A stretch of 64,000 bases of DNA from Azospirillum brasilense (GCF_003349955.1 NZ_QLKQ01000017.1:1-64000), one strand, 5' to 3'; counted from the stretch's first letter, positions 53,699 to 62,541 are shown. Numbers and translations: made by a program. Notes: a model not told the origin generated them from the letters alone.

Positions 53699-54158
53699 CA
53701 TCCAGCGGGACCTGGACGCCGCGCGGACCAACATCCGAAACGCGGCGATGCGGGCCGACGCCCTTCAGGCGGGGGAAGGGCTTTCCGGCGATCTGCGCAT
53801 GGATCGCGAGTACGCGATCGGCCTGATGTTGCACAATGGCTATGGCGCCATGGAGTGCGCCTTGGAACGGCTGGTGCAGGCGGTGGATGGCGGCTTGCCC
53901 AGCGGAGCGGCCTATCATGCCGAGTTGATCCGCCGTGCCGCCGCGCCCGTCGCGGGGCTGCGTCCGGCCATGATCACGTCGGAAACGGCTGGTCGTCTTC
54001 AGAAGCTGAGATCCTTCCGGCACGCCTTGCGCCATGCTTACGACGGTTACGATTACACCCGTGCCGCCGAGAATGTTCCGGTCGCCGTCGCGGTCGAGGA
54101 CAGCTTCCGTACGGACATGACGGCCTTCGCGACGTCGATGGGCATCCTGCCGGAATAG
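53670..54158 (+). CDS. HEPN-domain protein (HepT-like toxin)
   Basis: A 162-residue all-helical protein. LRSFRHALRHAYDGYDY contains R117-x4-H122-x-Y124, the RX4HXY motif of HEPN RNases; Y124 would be the AMPylation site targeted by an MntA-like partner. Its start overlaps the MNT gene by 29 bp in another frame. Other helices carry YAIGLMLHNGYGAMECALER. At 162 residues it is longer than many HepT proteins. RNase activity and toxicity are family-based inference; the pair could also serve a housekeeping nucleotidyl-transfer role. Confidence 0.78.
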   Translation: MAANPALWADIQRDLDAARTNIRNAAMRADALQAGEGLSGDLRMDREYAIGLMLHNGYGAMECALERLVQAVDGGLPSGAAYHAELIRRAAAPVAGLRPAMITSETAGRLQKLRSFRHALRHAYDGYDYTRAAENVPVAVAVEDSFRTDMTAFATSMGILPE

Positions 54159-54352
54159 CCTGAGCGCTCCCTCCCACCGAACGAACAGAGAGCGCCGTCC
54201 TCGCTTGCGCTTGCCGACCCGTCCATCGGCGCTGCGCCGGGCGTCGATGGAGCGCGCATACTTCCTCCGAAGGCCGGGGCCGTTCACGGCCCGCCGGCCC
54301 CGGCGTCATGGTCTGGGTGCGCCACAGGCGCGGCCTGGGATCGGAGGGGAGC

Positions 54353-54745
54353 ATGCATCGCGAAGCGGGGTGCCGGCTGGCCGGTTGTCTGGCGGGGATG
54401 ACGATGGCCGCCTTCGTCGTCCTGCCCGCCGCCGCGCAGACGACGAGCTTGGACTGGGACCAGCGCGGCTGCGTCTTCGGTCCCCGGCCCGGCCTGGACC
54501 GGCTGGTGCCCGGCTACAACCCCGGTGCGCAGCCCTATTACTGCCCGCCGCCCGCCGCGCTGTATCCCGCGCCGCCGGTCGCGGCCCCGACGGCGTCGCA
54601 CTATCTGTCGGCGCCGAGCCGGTCCTACTGCCTGCTGCGCTCCTCCGGCCTGATGGGGAACAGCCTGTCGCAACTGGCCGGGTCGCTGTGCCGGGACGAT
54701 ACCGCGCTGTGGGCGCTCGCCCAAACATGGCACCCCGAGAGATGA
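54353..54745 (+). CDS. Small secreted hypothetical protein
   Basis: A 130-residue protein with a signal peptide (LAGCLAGMTMAAFVVLPAAA, mature from about QTTSLDWDQ). The mature part is Pro/Tyr-rich (GYNPGAQPYYCPPPAALYPA) with several cysteines, then a helical C-terminal end (SLSQLAGSLCRDDTALWALA). A strong GGAGGGGAG site lies just before ATG 54353. No family is recognised; probably periplasmic or outer-membrane associated. Confidence 0.65.
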   Translation: MHREAGCRLAGCLAGMTMAAFVVLPAAAQTTSLDWDQRGCVFGPRPGLDRLVPGYNPGAQPYYCPPPAALYPAPPVAAPTASHYLSAPSRSYCLLRSSGLMGNSLSQLAGSLCRDDTALWALAQTWHPER

Positions 54746-54760
54746 CGTAAGGGTGATAGT

Positions 54761-54811
54761 CCGTACTGATACGTACGGCTGATTGACAGCCTCCCCCTCT
54801 ATCCTTAAGGC
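54761..54811 (+). promoter_or_regulatory. Candidate operator and promoter of the ugp operon
   Basis: CCGTAC-TGATAC-GTACGG (54761-54778) is a perfect 6+6 inverted repeat. It lies 4 bases before TTGACA (54783-54788), a perfect -35 box; TAAGGC (54806-54811) is a weak -10 at 17-nt spacing. A regulator bound here would touch the polymerase -35 region. The leader to the ugpB start would be about 240 nt. Confidence 0.5.
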
Positions 54812-55057
54812 TTGCAAAAAAGAAACACATGCGGGGAGGAAAACCATCGATGCCGGCGCAACATCCGCCACCGACTTAAGTCCCGTTCCATGCCTTCCGC
54901 AGGACCGACGTTGCAACCGCGAGGAGCGGATGCGGCGCGCCCCTGCGCGCGTGTTCCGGACACGTCACCAAATCTTCACAAGACCGTCGCGGGACCGCAA
55001 CCCGCGCCCTGCATGTCAGCACATCACGCAATCGATTGGTTCCAGGGAGAGACCACC

Positions 55058-56395
55058 ATGCTGACCCGCCGCACGCTCGCCGTCTCGACGGCCGCCTTCG
55101 CGCTCGCCGCCGGTTTCACCGGCGCCGCCCATGCCCAGCAGAAGACCGTCATCGAATTCTGGCACGGCCTGCCCCAGCCGCTCGGCGGCCAGCTCGAGCA
55201 GGTGGTGAAGGGCTTCAATGACAGCCAGGACAAGGTCCAGGTCAACCCGACCTTCAAGGGCAGCTATCCGGAGACGATGCAGGCGGCCATCGCCGCCTTC
55301 CGCGCCGGCAACGCCCCGCACGTCGTGCAGATGTTCGAGGTCGGCACCGCCACCATGCTGTCGGCCGGCCCGGCCATCAAGCCGGTGCACCAGCTGATGA
55401 GCGAGACGGGGTCGGGCTTCGACGCCGCGGCCTACATCCCGGCGGTCCGGGGCTATTACAGCTCCAGGGACGGCAAGATGATGGCCCTGCCGTTCAACAG
55501 CTCCACCACCATCACCTTCTACAACAAGGACGCCTTCCAGAAGGCCGGGCTCGACCCCAACAAGCCGCCGGCGACCTGGCCTGAGGTGGTCGACGCGGCG
55601 CGCAAGCTGAAGGCGGCGGGCGTGACCTGCCCGATGACCTTCTCCTGGCCGACCTGGACGCAGTTCGAGCAGGTCGGCGCGCTGCACGACAAGCCCTTCG
55701 CGTCGGAGGCCAACGGCTTCGGCGGGCTGAACGCCACGCTGAAGATCAACGACCCGTTCTTCGTGAAGCATCTCCAGACGCTGATCGACCTGCAGAAGGA
55801 AGGCGCGCTGCGCTACGGCGGCCGCGACAACGCCGCCGACTCGCTGTTCCCGTCGGGCGAATGCGCGATGATCCAGGCCTCGTCCGGCCTGCGCGGGCGC
55901 ATCGTCAAGGAGGCCAAGTTCAACTGGGGCGCCGCGCCGCTGCCCTACTGGCCGGACGCCATCTCCTCGCCGAAGAACTCGATCATCGGCGGCGCCGCCT
56001 TCTGGGTGATGACCTCGCCCAAGCGCACCGCCGACGAGTACAAGGCCGTCGCCGCCTTCTTCAGCCACCTCGCCCGTCCGGAGGTGGACGCCAAGTGGCA
56101 CATGGACACCGGCTACGTCCCGGTGACGCTCCAGGGCTTCGAGCTGGCGAAGAAGGAAGGCTTCTACGACAAGAACCCCGGCGCCGAGGTGCCGGCGGAG
56201 CAGCTGACCCGCACCGCCACCACGGAGAACACCATGGGGCTGCGGCTGGGCAACCTGCCGGAAATCCGCAACATCATCCAGGAGGAGATGGAGAAGGCGT
56301 TCCAGGGCCAGCAGACCGCCCAGCAGGCGCTGGACAACGCGGTGAAGCGCGGCGACACGGTCCTGCGCAACTTCGAGCGCGCCAACAAGAACTGA
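55058..56395 (+). CDS. ugpB: sn-Glycerol-3-phosphate ABC transporter, substrate-binding protein
   Basis: A 445-residue periplasmic binding protein. Signal peptide: LTRRTLAVSTAAFALAAGFT then GAAHA, cleaved before QQKTVIEFWHG. Residues after it match UgpB: FWHGLPQPLGGQLEQVVKGF, NPTFKGSYPETMQAAIAAFR, GNAPHVVQMFEVGTATMLSA, LPFNSSTTITFYNKDAF and GECAMIQASSGLRG, the ligand-binding positions. It delivers glycerol 3-phosphate or glycerophosphodiesters to UgpAE. ATG 55058 has AGGGAGAG upstream. Separated from ugpA by 200 bp holding a palindromic repeat. Confidence 0.95.
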   Translation: MLTRRTLAVSTAAFALAAGFTGAAHAQQKTVIEFWHGLPQPLGGQLEQVVKGFNDSQDKVQVNPTFKGSYPETMQAAIAAFRAGNAPHVVQMFEVGTATMLSAGPAIKPVHQLMSETGSGFDAAAYIPAVRGYYSSRDGKMMALPFNSSTTITFYNKDAFQKAGLDPNKPPATWPEVVDAARKLKAAGVTCPMTFSWPTWTQFEQVGALHDKPFASEANGFGGLNATLKINDPFFVKHLQTLIDLQKEGALRYGGRDNAADSLFPSGECAMIQASSGLRGRIVKEAKFNWGAAPLPYWPDAISSPKNSIIGGAAFWVMTSPKRTADEYKAVAAFFSHLARPEVDAKWHMDTGYVPVTLQGFELAKKEGFYDKNPGAEVPAEQLTRTATTENTMGLRLGNLPEIRNIIQEEMEKAFQGQQTAQQALDNAVKRGDTVLRNFERANKN

Positions 56396-56403
56396 GCGTA
56401 ACT

Positions 56404-56582
56404 CCCTCTCCCCTCTGGGGAGAGGGTAGGGGTGAGGGGGTTGCGCGTCTGCCGGGCGTTCCGCGACGCGCAACCCCCTCACCGGCCCATCGGGCCACCC
56501 TCTCCCCGCTTTCGGCGGACCGAAGGTCCGCCTGTCGCGTCAGCGCAAACGTCGTTTGCGCGTGAGTGGAGGGGTAGAGGGT
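56404..56582. repeat. Palindromic intergenic repeat, family A copy 2, with inserted double hairpin
   Basis: The left hairpin CCCTCTCCCC-TCT-GGGGAGAGGG (56404-56426) and the middle part (GTGAGGGGGTTGCGCG and complement; GGCCC-ATC-GGGCC) match the copy at 45798-45914. The right hairpin is split: its CCCTCTCCCC (56498-56507) is separated from GGAGGGGTAGAGGG (56568-56581) by 60 bp carrying two perfect hairpins, GGCGGACC-GAA-GGTCCGCC (56514-56532) and GCGCAAAC-GTC-GTTTGCGC (56543-56561). It lies between ugpB and ugpA inside the operon. Confidence 0.85.
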
Positions 56583-56595
56583 TGAAAGGGGTTCC

Positions 56596-57480
56596 ATGCA
56601 ACGTCGCGTGATTTTCGACAACAAGGCGCTGCCCTACCTGCTGCTGGCGCCGCAGGTGGCGGTGACGCTGATCTTCTTCATCTGGCCGGCGGCGCAGGCG
56701 CTGTGGCAGTCGGTGCATCTCCAGGACGCCTTCGGGCTGCGCAGCCAGTTCGTCGGGCTGGAGAATTTCGAGGCGGTGCTGAGCGACCCGAACTATCTGG
56801 AGACGGTGAAGACCACCATCGTCTTCAGCGTGTCGGTGACCGTCCTGTCCCTGGGCTCCGCGCTGGGGCTGGCGGTGCTGGCCGATTCGAAGATCCGGGC
56901 GGCCGCGGCCTACAAGACGCTGCTGATCTGGCCCTACGCGCTGGCCCCCGCGGTGGCGGCGGTGCTGTGGATGTTCATCTTCAACCCGGACATCGGCATC
57001 CTCGGCCGCGCGCTGAACAGCCTCGGCTACGCCTGGGACTACCGGCTGAACGACGGGCAGGCGATGACCATGGTCATCCTGGCGGCGAGCTGGAAGCAGG
57101 TCTCCTACAACTTCATCTTCTTCCTGGCCGGTCTCCAGGCCATCCCGCGCTCCGTCCTTGAGGCGGCGAGCATCGACGGGGCCGGGGCGGTGCGCCGCTT
57201 CTGGACGATCACCTTCCCGCTGCTGTCGCCGACGACCTTCTTCCTGCTGGTGGTCGACGTCGTCTACGCCTTCTTCGAGACCTTCGGCACCATCCACGCC
57301 CTGACCCACGGCGGGCCGGGCAAGGCCACGGAGACGCTGATCTTCCGCGTCTACCAGGACGGCGTGGTCAACCACGACCTCGGCGGCTCCTCGGCGCAGT
57401 CGGTGATCCTGATGGTCATCGTCATCGCGCTGACCGCCATCCAGTTCCGCTTCGTCGAGCGCAAGGTGCATTACTCATGA
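56596..57480 (+). CDS. ugpA: Glycerol-3-phosphate ABC transporter permease UgpA
   Basis: A 294-residue inner-membrane permease with six helices. The EAA loop that contacts the ATPase is [20 protein letters not shown] followed by FPLLSP. Other family features are [20 protein letters not shown] at the N-terminus and [20 protein letters not shown] near the end. It forms the channel with UgpE. The start lies 13 bp past the palindromic repeat; the stop overlaps the ugpE start by 4 bp (ATGA). Confidence 0.95.
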   Translation: MQRRVIFDNKALPYLLLAPQVAVTLIFFIWPAAQALWQSVHLQDAFGLRSQFVGLENFEAVLSDPNYLETVKTTIVFSVSVTVLSLGSALGLAVLADSKIRAAAAYKTLLIWPYALAPAVAAVLWMFIFNPDIGILGRALNSLGYAWDYRLNDGQAMTMVILAASWKQVSYNFIFFLAGLQAIPRSVLEAASIDGAGAVRRFWTITFPLLSPTTFFLLVVDVVYAFFETFGTIHALTHGGPGKATETLIFRVYQDGVVNHDLGGSSAQSVILMVIVIALTAIQFRFVERKVHYS

Positions 57481-58349
57481 CCCGCGACCGCGACACCCCG
57501 CGCTCCGGCGGGCGCCTGATGGACATGGTCCCGCACCTGATCCTGATGCTGGGCGTCCTGATCTTCGCCTTCCCGATCTACGTGACGATCATCGGCTCGA
57601 CCTGGGACGCCGCCACCATCGGGCGCGGCAACCTGCCGCTGACGCCCGGCGGGGAGATGCTGAACAACTACGCCTCGGCCTGGAGCGAATCGCAGGGCGA
57701 GCGCGTCATGCACACGCCCGTGCGCATCATGATGTGGAACAGCCTGATCATGGCGCTGGTCATCGCGCTGGGCAAGATCGCCATCTCGATCATCTCGGCC
57801 TACGCGGTGGCCTTCTTCCGCTTCCCGCTGCGCATGGCCTTCTTCTGGATGATCTTCATCACGCTGATGCTGCCGGTCGAGGTGCGAATCATCCCGACCT
57901 ACGAGGTGGTGGCCAACCTCGGGCTGATCGACAGCTACGCCGGGCTGACCATCCCGCTGATCGCCTCGGCCACGGCGACGCTGCTGTTCCGGCAGTTCTT
58001 CCTGACCATCCCCGACGAGCTGGTGGAGGCCGCGAAGATCGACGGGGCGGGGGCGCTGCGCTTCTTCCTGGACGTGGTGCTGCCCCTGTCGCGCACCAAC
58101 ATCGCGGCGCTGTTCGTCATCCTCTTCATCTACGGCTGGAACCAGTATCTGTGGCCGCTGCTGATCACCAACAGCGCGGAGATGGAGACGGTGGTCATCG
58201 GCATCACCAAGATGATCGGCAACGGCGAGGCCGCGACCGACTGGAACCTCATCATGGCGACGACGGTGCTGGCCATGCTGCCGCCGGTGGCGGTGGTGGT
58301 GCTGATGCAGCGCTGGTTCGTCAAAGGCCTTGTGGACAGCGAGAAATAA
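57477..58349 (+). CDS. ugpE: Glycerol-3-phosphate ABC transporter permease UgpE
   Basis: A 290-residue permease with six helices. The first helix is [20 protein letters not shown], and the EAA loop is [20 protein letters not shown] then LPLS. The start ATG overlaps the ugpA stop (ATGA), indicating translational coupling and equal stoichiometry. Ends 16 bp before ugpC. Confidence 0.95.
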   Translation: MTRDRDTPRSGGRLMDMVPHLILMLGVLIFAFPIYVTIIGSTWDAATIGRGNLPLTPGGEMLNNYASAWSESQGERVMHTPVRIMMWNSLIMALVIALGKIAISIISAYAVAFFRFPLRMAFFWMIFITLMLPVEVRIIPTYEVVANLGLIDSYAGLTIPLIASATATLLFRQFFLTIPDELVEAAKIDGAGALRFFLDVVLPLSRTNIAALFVILFIYGWNQYLWPLLITNSAEMETVVIGITKMIGNGEAATDWNLIMATTVLAMLPPVAVVVLMQRWFVKGLVDSEK

Positions 58350-58365
58350 GAAAGAACCAATCGAG

Positions 58366-59439
58366 ATGGCAACGGTCGATCTGAATCGGGTCCGCAAGTC
58401 CTACGGCGCCGTCGAGGCCATCAAGGGCATCGACATCAGCGTCGCGGACGGGGAGTTCCTCGTGCTGCTCGGCCCCTCGGGCTGCGGCAAGTCCACGCTG
58501 CTGCGCATGGTCGCCGGGCTGGAGAGCATCACCGGCGGCGAGATCGCCATCGGCGGGCGGGTGGTCAACGGGCTGGAGCCCAAGGACCGCGACATCGCCA
58601 TGGTGTTCCAGAACTACGCGCTCTACCCGCACATGAGCGTGTTCGACAACATGGCCTACGGGCTGAAGATCCGCGGCCTGCCCAAGGCGGAGATCCAGGC
58701 GCGCGTGGCCAAGGCCGCGGAGATCCTGGAGCTTGGCCGCTTCCTCGACCGCCGGCCCAGCCAGCTGTCGGGCGGGCAGCGCCAGCGCGTCGCCATGGGC
58801 CGCGCCATCGTGCGCGAGCCCGCCGCCTTCCTGTTCGACGAGCCGCTGTCCAACCTGGACGCCAAGCTGCGCACCCAGATGCGCGTCGAGATCAAGCGGC
58901 TCCAGGACCGGCTGGGCATCACCAGCCTCTACGTGACGCACGACCAGGTGGAGGCGATGACGCTGGCCGACCGCATCCTGGTGATGAACCACGGGGTGGC
59001 CGAGCAGGTCGGCACGCCGCTGGAGGTCTACCAGCGCCCGGCCAGCCTGTTCGTGGCCGGCTTCATCGGGTCGCCGCCGATGAACATCCTGGACGCGCGC
59101 TTCGACGGTGCCGGTCAGGCGGTGGCGCTGCCCGGCGGCACTGCCTTCATCCTGCCGCGCCCGCGGCCCGACATGGCCGGGCGGCCGGTCAAGCTGGGGG
59201 TGCGGCCGGAACATCTCGCCGTCACTCCAGGAGACGGGCCGCTGATCGTCACGGTCGAGCTGGTGGAGGCGCTGGGCGCCGACACGGTGGTCTACGGCCG
59301 CCTGCCGGACGGCGAGGCGCTGGTGGTCCGGGTCGCCGGCCTGCCGTCCTGCCGAGAGGGCGAGACCCTGCGCGTCGGCGCGCCGCCCGACGCCCTGCAC
59401 CTGTTCGACGCGGAGAGCGGGCGGCGCCTGCCGGATTGA
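58366..59439 (+). CDS. ugpC: Glycerol-3-phosphate ABC transporter ATP-binding protein UgpC
   Basis: A 357-residue ABC ATPase of the MalK/UgpC group. Walker A is GPSGCGKST, the signature [15 protein letters not shown] and Walker [16 protein letters not shown]; the H-loop is [16 protein letters not shown]-terminal OB/TOBE regulatory part follows ([13 protein letters not shown]). It energises UgpAE. ATG 58366 gives the standard start [14 protein letters not shown]. Last gene of ugpBAEC; no ugpQ phosphodiesterase follows. Confidence 0.95.
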   Translation: MATVDLNRVRKSYGAVEAIKGIDISVADGEFLVLLGPSGCGKSTLLRMVAGLESITGGEIAIGGRVVNGLEPKDRDIAMVFQNYALYPHMSVFDNMAYGLKIRGLPKAEIQARVAKAAEILELGRFLDRRPSQLSGGQRQRVAMGRAIVREPAAFLFDEPLSNLDAKLRTQMRVEIKRLQDRLGITSLYVTHDQVEAMTLADRILVMNHGVAEQVGTPLEVYQRPASLFVAGFIGSPPMNILDARFDGAGQAVALPGGTAFILPRPRPDMAGRPVKLGVRPEHLAVTPGDGPLIVTVELVEALGADTVVYGRLPDGEALVVRVAGLPSCREGETLRVGAPPDALHLFDAESGRRLPD

Positions 59440-59519
59440 ACGGGCCGGTTGCATTCCCGACTGCCCATGCCCCACTCTCGATCCGTCATGTCCCGCCGGA
59501 AACAAGGATAAGAAACGCC

Positions 59520-60125
59520 ATGAAGCTCTACCTGAAGCCGGGCGCCTGCTCGCTGTCGCCGCACATCGTCCTGCGCGAAAGCGGCTTGCCCTTCGACGTC
59601 GCGGCCGTCGACCTCGTCGCCAAGAAATTGGAGGACGGCGGCGACTTCCTGGCCGTCAACCCGAAGGGCCAAGTGCCGACTCTGGCGCTCGACGACGGCG
59701 CCATCCTGACCGAGGGCGCGGCGATCGTGCAGTATGTCGCCGACCGCGTGCCGGAGAGCGGTCTGCTGCCCGCCGTCGGGACGATGGAGCGCTACCGCGT
59801 GCTGGAGTGGCTGAACTTCATCGGCACGGAGCTGCACAAGACCTTCAGCCCGCTGTTCCGCCCGACCACGCCGGACGCCTTCAAGGAGATCGCCAAACAG
59901 ACGCTGGCGGCCAAGTTCGCGGTCGTCGAGGCCGGGCTGGCCGGTAAGGACTACCTGACGGGCGACCGCTTCACGGTGGCCGACGCCTATGGCTTCACGG
60001 TGCTGCGCTGGGCGCCGCGGGTCGGGCTGCCGCTGGACGGCTGCCCGAACATCACCGCCTACATGGCCCGCGTCGCCGCGCGCCCGGCGGTGGCCGCGGC
60101 GCTGGCGGCCGAAGGGATCGCCTGA
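59520..60125 (+). CDS. Glutathione S-transferase (beta class)
   Basis: A 201-residue GST. The N-terminal thioredoxin-like domain begins MKLYLKPGACSLSPHIVLRE, with Cys10, the residue that binds glutathione in beta-class enzymes such as E. coli GstA. NPKGQVPTLALDDG gives the cis-Pro and glutathione-contact loop. The all-helical C-terminal domain includes DYLTGDRFTVADAYGFTVLR, the N-capping box. It detoxifies electrophiles in the cytoplasm. AAGGA lies 10 bases before ATG 59520. Confidence 0.95.
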   Translation: MKLYLKPGACSLSPHIVLRESGLPFDVAAVDLVAKKLEDGGDFLAVNPKGQVPTLALDDGAILTEGAAIVQYVADRVPESGLLPAVGTMERYRVLEWLNFIGTELHKTFSPLFRPTTPDAFKEIAKQTLAAKFAVVEAGLAGKDYLTGDRFTVADAYGFTVLRWAPRVGLPLDGCPNITAYMARVAARPAVAAALAAEGIA

Positions 60126-60148
60126 CTCACCTGTTCGATCCCGGGACA

Positions 60149-60189
60149 GCCGGTGATTGCCCGAGTAGACTGGTCGGGCAATCACCGGC
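60149..60189 (+). other. Perfect 16-bp hairpin before the VOC gene
   Basis: GCCGGTGATTGCCCGA (60149-60164) and its exact complement (60174-60189) flank a 9-nt loop. It lies between the GST stop and the VOC gene start (27 bp before ATG). With no T-tract it may be a weak terminator of the GST unit, an operator, or a translation-control hairpin. Confidence 0.7.
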
Positions 60190-60216
60190 AGGGAGGGGGC
60201 GAAGGCCCCGACGAGC

Positions 60217-60651
60217 ATGAGCGCAACCGACCGCAAACCCGTTCCGCCCTTTCACCTCGCCTTTCCCGTCCGCGACAAGGAGGAGGCGCGCGCCTTCTAC
60301 GCCGGCCTGCTGGGTTGCGGGGTGGGGCGTGAGTCCGACCGCTGGATCGACTTCGACCTCTACGGCCATCAGGTGGTGGCGCATGTGACGGAGGATGCCG
60401 GGACCCGCGCCACCAACCCGGTCGATGGCGAGGACGTACCGGCCAGCCATTTCGGCGTGATCCTGGAGTGGGACGACTGGCACGCGCTGGCCGACCGGCT
60501 GAAGGCCGAAGGCGTGCGATTCCTCATCGAGCCGCAGATCCGCTTCAAGGGGCAGGCGGGCGAGCAGGCCACCATGTTCTTCCTCGACCCGAGCGGGAAC
60601 GCCCTGGAATTCAAGAGCTTCCAGGACATGGGACAGATTTTCGCGCGGTGA
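60217..60651 (+). CDS. VOC-superfamily (glyoxalase/bleomycin-resistance-like) protein
   Basis: A 144-residue vicinal-oxygen-chelate protein with paired beta-alpha-beta-beta-beta modules. Likely metal or ligand positions are His in PPFHLAFPVRD, the strand DLYGHQVVAHVTED, ASHFGVILEWDDW and Glu in DPSGNALEFKSF. Members include dioxygenases, glyoxalases and resistance proteins. Substrate unknown. The terminator at 60691-60722 follows. Confidence 0.9.
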   Translation: MSATDRKPVPPFHLAFPVRDKEEARAFYAGLLGCGVGRESDRWIDFDLYGHQVVAHVTEDAGTRATNPVDGEDVPASHFGVILEWDDWHALADRLKAEGVRFLIEPQIRFKGQAGEQATMFFLDPSGNALEFKSFQDMGQIFAR

Positions 60652-60690
60652 AGGGCGCGTGAGGCTGATTTGTCTTTCAATGGAACGTTG

Positions 60691-60722
60691 GCCCTCCTCC
60701 CCACCGGGTGGAGGGCATTTTT
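60691..60722 (+). terminator. Rho-independent terminator of the VOC gene
   Basis: GCCCTCC (60691-60697) pairs with GGAGGGC (60710-60716), with inner CCACC/GGTGG-type pairing, followed by ATTTTTC. It lies about 40 bp after the stop. Confidence 0.75.
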
Positions 60723-61094
60723 CTGCCGACCCGCGGTCTCATCCTCATTCTGTTCGTGTAGCAATGGAAAAGCAGATAAAGGCCGCTGGTCAGAATGTAT
60801 CCTTTGTCACCATCACTTTTATTTATTTGATTAGTTAGTTAAGTAATGAAAATAGTGCTTTTGTGTGTATTTTATTGTTGTTGACTGTTTGTTTTTCCCA
60901 TGACAAATCTCGTTTTGAGAGCATTCCTGATGCTGTGTTCAACCACATGCTGTTGTGTGCATGAGCGAGCGCAGGTGAGGAGCCTCTGTTCGGAAAACAT
61001 GATCGACCGGTCCGGTGAAAGCCGCACGGTTGGTCGAATAAGAAGACTTTCCGAACATTCACTCGACGATGCACAAAATGAGTGGGGATTCGAC
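60723..61094. other. AT-rich intergenic island upstream of the RTX gene
   Basis: 372 bp with a strikingly AT-rich core (about 60800-60910), including runs such as TTTTATTTATTTGATTAG and TTTTATTGTTGTTGAC, unlike anything else in the window. No gene is supported; the frame from 60900 into the RTX gene has no domain before ATG 61095. It probably carries promoter and silencing-type binding sites for the RTX gene. Confidence 0.6.
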
Positions 61095-61724
61095 ATGAGC
61101 GTCATCAATGGAACGCCTGCGTCCGAAGTGATCGATCTGCGGGGATTGGTCCCCGGGCCGTACGAGACCGGCAACGGCTCCGCGGCGGGCGCCGGCAACG
61201 ACACCGTGTATGGCAGCAGCTATCCCGACGTGATCCAGGGCGGGAGCGGAAACGATCTTCTTTACGGCTTCAACGGAAACGACATTCTGGTCGGCGACGA
61301 AGGCAACGACACGCTGTACGGCGGCAACGGAAATGACAGCCTCTTGGCCAGCGCCGGGAACGATCACCTGCTGGGCGAAGCCGGTGACGACACGCTGTAT
61401 GGCGGGGCGGGCAACGACGTCTATTATCACTCGGCGAACGGCGGCGTCGACCTCATCAACGACGACAAGTCGGAAGCCGGAATGCCGGGCTATGGCGGCG
61501 GCACGTCCGACGTCGTTTACTTCACCGATGTGACGATGGCCAATCTCGCCTTCTACCGCCCGACGGGAAGCAACGACCTGTGGATTTCCAGCATGGCCGA
61601 CTTCAGCGACGGTTATCTGAACGACGGCGTGATCATCCAGGACTTCTACCTGGGTGGCAACAACACCGTCGAGTACCTGTACAGCTCCGACTCCTACGCG
61701 TTCAATCTGACGACGCTGCTCTGA
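61095..61724 (+). CDS. RTX-type calcium-binding protein (putative type I secretion substrate)
   Basis: A 209-residue protein. Residues about 31-110 hold eight nine-residue units of the GGxGxDxLx type (GGSGNDLLY, GFNGNDILV, GDEGNDTLY, GGNGNDSLL and so on) that bind calcium as a parallel beta-roll. The C-terminal 90 residues (NDVYYHSANGGVDLINDD through FNLTTLL) look like the haemolysin-type secretion region ending in hydrophobic residues. No signal peptide. No ABC/MFP secretion genes are nearby. GGGG lies 7 bases before ATG 61095. Terminator at 61751-61780. Confidence 0.87.
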   Translation: MSVINGTPASEVIDLRGLVPGPYETGNGSAAGAGNDTVYGSSYPDVIQGGSGNDLLYGFNGNDILVGDEGNDTLYGGNGNDSLLASAGNDHLLGEAGDDTLYGGAGNDVYYHSANGGVDLINDDKSEAGMPGYGGGTSDVVYFTDVTMANLAFYRPTGSNDLWISSMADFSDGYLNDGVIIQDFYLGGNNTVEYLYSSDSYAFNLTTLL

Positions 61725-61750
61725 TCGGCCCATCGTCGCGACAAAGCAGA

Positions 61751-61780
61751 ACCGCCGCGGCACCCGCGGCGGTTTTTCTT
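61751..61780 (+). terminator. Rho-independent terminator of the RTX gene
   Basis: Perfect 10-bp stem ACCGCCGCGG / CCGCGGCGGT (61751-61760 and 61764-61773), triloop CAC, then TTTTCTTTAA. Confidence 0.92.
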
Positions 61781-61991
61781 TAATGGGTGTTTTTCTTTGA
61801 TGGGAAGAAAATGGTTCGACGCCATCGGCATTTCTTTCACCCCCGCTGGGAAAATCCGGCCCTCTCATCCGGTTCCCTTTTTCCCCTCCGCTTCGGCGAA
61901 GGCCTGCGGTCGGGCGCCGGCGGGAATGGCATGGAAACTGCTAAGGAGAAAGTTGCCGAAAGGATGTTGACGATCAACCAGGAGATGTTTC

Positions 61992-62501
61992 ATGAGCAGC
62001 CTGTCCGTCTCCGCGCCGGGATATGGTCCGTCGGGCGCGTACACACTGAACGGCGGCACGGTCACCCGCTTTTCGGCGGCGACCAAGGCCACGCCGGAGA
62101 TGATGGCGCGGGTCGGGGTCGGCGATTCCACCTTTCAGGAGCAGATGAGGATCGCCGGCGACCCGAACGCCGTGGACCCGGCCGTCGCGGCGCGCAGCCG
62201 CGCCGTGCAGGCCCACACCGTGTTCCGGCAGGGTGGTCAGGTCGTCGCCGCCGTTTGGCGGGATGGCCAGACGCAGATGAGCAATGGGCTTGCGTCGCGG
62301 CTCGACTGGACCGCGCTGGAGCGGCAGACGGCGGCCATGTCCGAAGCGCAGCGGCGGGACGTGATCGCCGCGGCCATCGCCAAACAGCTCGGGGGAAGCG
62401 TCCAGGTCCAGCGCTACGGCGACAGCGGCGCGGCGCCGACGCGTGGCTCGGTGATCGACGAGCAGGCCGCGGCGAACCGGGCGGTGCGCGGCGGGCGGTG
62501 A
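61992..62501 (+). CDS. Hypothetical protein
   Basis: A 169-residue soluble protein, MSSLSVSAPGYGPSGAYTLN at the start. The middle is helical and polar, with WRDGQTQMSNGLASRLDWTA and SEAQRRDVIAAAIAKQLGG. No signal peptide, cysteine or membrane segment. AGGAG precedes ATG 61992 at a good distance (7 bases). No family is recognised. A separate 267-bp gap upstream (61725-61991) holds only the RTX terminator and no clear promoter. Confidence 0.72.
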   Translation: MSSLSVSAPGYGPSGAYTLNGGTVTRFSAATKATPEMMARVGVGDSTFQEQMRIAGDPNAVDPAVAARSRAVQAHTVFRQGGQVVAAVWRDGQTQMSNGLASRLDWTALERQTAAMSEAQRRDVIAAAIAKQLGGSVQVQRYGDSGAAPTRGSVIDEQAAANRAVRGGR

Positions 62502-62541
62502 TCCCGCCGCGCGGCCGGCAGCTTTCAGGCCACCCGGACTC

